Assembly: GCA_003508835.1 (NCBI GenBank)
Contig: PUFA01000034.1
Coordinates: 7,032,501 to 7,096,500, forward strand
Direction of reading: 5' to 3'
Length of the DNA: 64,000 nucleotides
From: Eonycteris spelaea
Lineage: Eukaryota > Chordata > Mammalia > Chiroptera > Pteropodidae
Below the pieces are notes generated by a model that did not search any database, had not been told where the DNA came from, and worked only from the letters and a program-made list of their open reading frames with translations. The translations under genes and the position numbers were made by a program. This document shows positions 60,691 through 64,000 of the stretch, one piece after another (the stretch's first letter is position 1; each line of letters starts with the position of its first letter).

Positions 60691-61634
60691 TACGGGGGGG
60701 AGGGGAAGAAGCAGCTAAATCTTAAAAGTGTATACTTCATTTCCTTAGATTAAAGCGAAAAGAGATTCATGAGCACCTAAATACATTAACAGAAACTGCA
60801 TTTGGTGGAAATGTCCCTCTGCGGAAGCCTGATGTTCCTGAAACTACAACCTTGGCCTGTTTTAAGGAGATTTTCAGACTAATTAATGATACCATAGGAC
60901 AGAAGATGGGTAGTTTTACATACAAAACATCCTTAGGTACCACCAACGGCACGAACAATCATAAAGCCAAAATGCAGAAGAAAAGATGCCAAGTTCAAGG
61001 AGAAGTAACAACGGTATGAAGAGAATAAAGAAACCATGGCTATAATTTGAGTTGCTCTTTTGTGATACACTCAAGAAGGTTTGGCTTTCTGAACAGAATC
61101 ATTGCTTACTAAAGCCGTAAGGAGAAAGTAAGAAAATTACCTATCAGATGCAAAGAATTAAAATTAACATTTTCTTCTATAGGAAAAAAAAATGTGGAAT
61201 TCTATGGATGCCTCAACAGCATTTCTGTTTTACTCTATTTTTAAGTGGTGATGTCAGAAGAATCCTTTGAACAATAGGAGAGAAAGAGAATGACTAGAAA
61301 GATCAAAGCAATATTCTGTTACTAGACATTTTATAAATTGAGAAGACTTTAATGTAGAACATTTTTATATATCCTCAAGATTGAGTTAATGTGCATAGGA
61401 AATTACTATTAGGCATTTGGGATCATAACTGAAGTTCCTGTTGCATGGCTTATTGCCACACTTTTATAGAAATGGCTTAGATGTCATTTGAGGACATAAA
61501 ACTGGCTCTAATAATGCAGTGCATGGATTCATTCCATCGATTTAGAAACCAAGTGCGGAGGGTTCATACCTCTGAACGCCATGATCCGGGAAGTCCCAAC
61601 CACAGCATTGTACAGTGTAAATAGAGTTGTTTTA
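60691..61634. other. Unassigned DNA
   Basis: No feature recognised. Confidence 0.4.
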
Positions 61635-61790
61635 GGGGTAGTGAGACCCTGGGTACCAGTTCAGACTTAGCCCCTAATTAGCTGTGAGGCTTTGGGCAAA
61701 TCACTTTCCTCTTCTGAGTCTTCATTTGCTTACCTTTAAACACAGCATCTGGACTCAACAATTCTCAAGCTTAGGAATTTATGAATAAAT
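61635..61790 (+). mobile_element. MIR
   Basis: 'tgggtaccagttcagactta', 'aattagctgtgaggctttgg', 'gcaaatcactttcctcttct' and 'gagtcttcatttgcttacct' match the sense MIR 5' half and core. Confidence 0.8.
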
Positions 61791-61809
61791 ACCAGAATAT
61801 ACTCTATAC

Positions 61810-61957
61810 TAGAGGTCTTCAGTCCCACGTGATTATGAGAAACAACTGGGAACCGTCAAAAACCACAATTAAATCACTGAGGGTGGAGCGTTGACATTGG
61901 TAATTTTGAAAACCTCCCCAAGAGTTTTTAAAGCAAAGCCAGGGTTTGCAACCACTG
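61810..61957 (+). mobile_element. MER5A-like hAT transposon
   Basis: A 148-bp element running 'tagaggtcttcagtcccacg', 'aaccacaattaaatcactga', 'gggtggagcgttgacattgg', 'gaaaacctccccaagag' and 'agggtttgcaaccactg', the MER5A order end to end. The 8-bp flanks ctctatac (61802-61809) and ttccatac (61958-61965) match at 6 of 8 with transitions only, as for an old hAT target duplication. Confidence 0.85.
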
Positions 61958-63655
61958 TTCCATACTTAATGGAACATTTAAAGCAATGTTTAATATATTT
62001 TTCAATATTCTTTTAGTAGACTGGCTGGGTCCTTTATTTCCCTAGCTTTCCCTGTATTAGCTGGAAGTATTCTAATTATCCTTCCTTACTCAAGAGAAAG
62101 GAAAAAAGAGTTTTGAAAGGAAGGAGCTCATCTATTTTCTATTTATTAGAATTCTTTGAAAAAAAAATTTTAGAGGTGAAGTAGAAAAATGTTTGATCAC
62201 ATCAAATTTTAAGATGATCGCCATTATTTATTTATTTATTTGGATTATGATTATCCCCCATCTTTATAAATAAGGAAAGATTAAACTGTCAAAGCTAAGA
62301 ACACACGAAGGCAATCAGTGAGTGGGTGGGTGAAAAACTATTGTTGAATTTTGATTCTTTTACTTGGCTTCTTCGGCTAGGATGCCTTATAAACAACAAG
62401 GAAACCAGCAGCTTAGAAAAGATAACTGACTTTTTAAATAATCATTAGAAGATAAAAAGTCATTGATCTAAGGATAGCCCCCCACCCCCCAAAAAATCAT
62501 ACTTACTTCTCAGTGTTATCTGTTTTCTATGCCTATGAATTTTTTTTTTAAGGTCATACTTCCTACTTTTAATTTTTGAAGGAAAGACAAGCTTTTTCCC
62601 AGTAGGTGGGAGGTGTGTGGGTAGTTGAATATATGCACAGGTGCAATCAACTTTAATTAAGATTCAAATCATTTTAACAGGCAGATGGAAAAATGCTTTA
62701 ATCTTCTTTAAAAGAAACAGAGACATTCAGGCACTAAAAATATTAATGCATGAGAAGAAAAATATCATTTCCATTCTTCCTGAAAGATGTAATTCTGAAA
62801 ATACATTCATAAATGTTTTTGAAGCAAACACTAAATTCTAAGAAGACTAATTTCTTCATCACAAAGGGTTATAAGAATATTTAATTTCTATCAAAGTAAA
62901 TGTAAAACTTAGATTGTTGTAATCACAGTTACTAAAAGCTGCATTTTGGTGTTTAAAAAGTCACATCTACTATAGTTTTATAAGGAAAGCAAGGCAGGAA
63001 TACTTCTAAAGGAAATATAACTAACTGATCACTACAGAACTGAATATATACAATACTGTATTTCTTGCTTTTAATTTCTTGCTTTTAATTCATCAGTTCT
63101 CTAGATAAATGAATAGAGAGAGAAATGATGTTTGAGAATCATTGCTGAGCAATCTAAAATTTTTCATAATATTCTTTGAAGAAAATGTACATACAAATTT
63201 GAAGAGGGAGGAAAAAACACTTGTTAGGGTAACGTGTCCAATGAACCAGATTTTGTTTCTTCCACTAAATGATATTTTAAATGGTTAATCAAGAAGATTC
63301 AGTAAGCCTATAGGTAAAATCAATAGTAATATATTTAAATGTTGTTAACTTAATATTTAGAGGGCATTCAGGAGAGCTAGAACTTTTTTCAGATTGTGCT
63401 TCTATTCAACATTATATTTTTGCTTAAGTAATTGAAGCTCTTTGGATCTCAGTTCATTAATATGAAGAAGTTAAACAGGACTATTTATAAGGCCCTGCAT
63501 ATATTTATTGAGCTGCTATTGTGTAACTTATGGTCAAAGAACAGAGAGTAGAGAGTTGATCATCTATTTCTCCACTTGTTCTCTTTGGAGCCAAGGAAGG
63601 CAAGGTGCAAGAGTTCTTCTTTTGGATATTTTACATGGCAATATCATTCACCTCG
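61958..63655. other. Unassigned AT-rich DNA
   Basis: Includes a short TTTA repeat near 62225-62241 and the 14-bp duplication at 63061. No gene. Confidence 0.45.
63061..63088. repeat. 14-bp perfect tandem duplication
   Basis: Two identical adjacent copies of tttcttgcttttaa. Confidence 0.95.
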
Positions 63656-63854
63656 TCCTTCCTTCCTTCCTTCCTTCCTTCCTTCCTTCCTTCCTTCCTT
63701 CCTTCCTTCCTTCCTTCCTTCCTTCCTTCTGGCCTGCCTTCCTTCCTTCCTTCCTTCCTTCCTTCCTTCCTTCCTTCCTTCCTTCCTTCCTTCCGTCCTC
63801 CCTGCCTTCCTTTCTTCCTTCCTTCCTGTCTTCCTTCCTGCCTCCTTTCCTTTT
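63656..63854. repeat. (TTCC)n microsatellite
   Basis: About 18 pure units (63656-63728), a short GGCCTG interruption, about 14 more units, then decayed variants. Overlapping Phe/Leu/Pro/Ser frames of 96-126 codons are artefacts. Confidence 0.97.
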
Positions 63855-64000
63855 CTTTTGTTTTGACTTTTTTCCAGCTTCTTTTTAGGTTAGGTGCATG
63901 CCACCTGTCCTTATTTCAACTCTTGCATTGCTCTTTTCTTCACATGCTTTCACATACACACATGTAAAATACATATATGAACTGTTAATCACAAAGTGCC
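63855..64000. other. Unassigned DNA at the window edge
   Basis: No feature recognised in the last 146 bp. Confidence 0.45.

Noticed and set aside
63508..63967. Overlapping Phe/Leu/Pro/Ser-rich frames resembling membrane proteins
   Set aside because: They are translations of the TTCC microsatellite; the same holds for the frames at 26099-26396.

Overview
This looks like 64 kb of placental-mammal nuclear DNA that is intergenic or deep intronic. The evidence is an AT-rich, CpG-depleted background, no dense coding, many decayed MIR and L2 copies, L1 pieces, hAT DNA transposons (MER5- and MER1-like), MaLR and other LTRs, and simple repeats. The L1 3' ends (2155-2270, 38023-38810) read like those of laurasiatherians, possibly a bat. 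No lineage-specific SINE (Alu, B1/B2, carnivore tRNA-Lys, bovine or equine types) was recognised, so the species is not fixed. All repeat family names come from memory of consensus sequences; no search was run.

No protein-coding gene is supported. The longest open frames (at most 184 codons) lie in repeats (L1 antisense at 30645-31199, LTR antisense at 14398-14934) or fit chance for this length and composition. Frames rich in Ser/Leu/Pro/Phe or alternating His/Thr are translations of TTCC, TC and CA microsatellites.

Layout: 1-4.8 kb is mostly unassigned, with one L1 tail. 4.8-7.7 kb holds a MIR cluster. 8.98-9.20 kb is a candidate non-coding exon with a good acceptor and donor. 9.7-11.3 kb has two CTCF-like motifs on the minus strand; 11.6-11.9 kb is an A-tailed retrocopy-like segment. 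12-18 kb has MIR and L2 copies plus a GC- and CpG-rich LTR (14.19-14.93 kb). 18.4-18.65 kb pairs a plus-strand CTCF-like motif with a CpG-retaining patch. 21-26 kb has microsatellites and a CR1/L3 relic. 27.01-27.36 kb is a small CpG-island-like segment. 30-42 kb has two L1 fragments, MIR, L2, MLT1 and another strong CTCF-like motif (35.7 kb). 42-51 kb has interrupted L2 copies, one carrying a tiny L1 5'-end insertion. 51-64 kb has LTR, CR1/L3, MLT1, MIR, MER1-like and MER5A copies and ends in a long TTCC tract.

The most useful leads are regulatory or transposon-historical: the CpG-island-like block, the divergent arrangement of CTCF-like motifs, the candidate exon, and several transposon insertions whose decayed target-site duplications can still be read. 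I found no convincing new multi-gene system.
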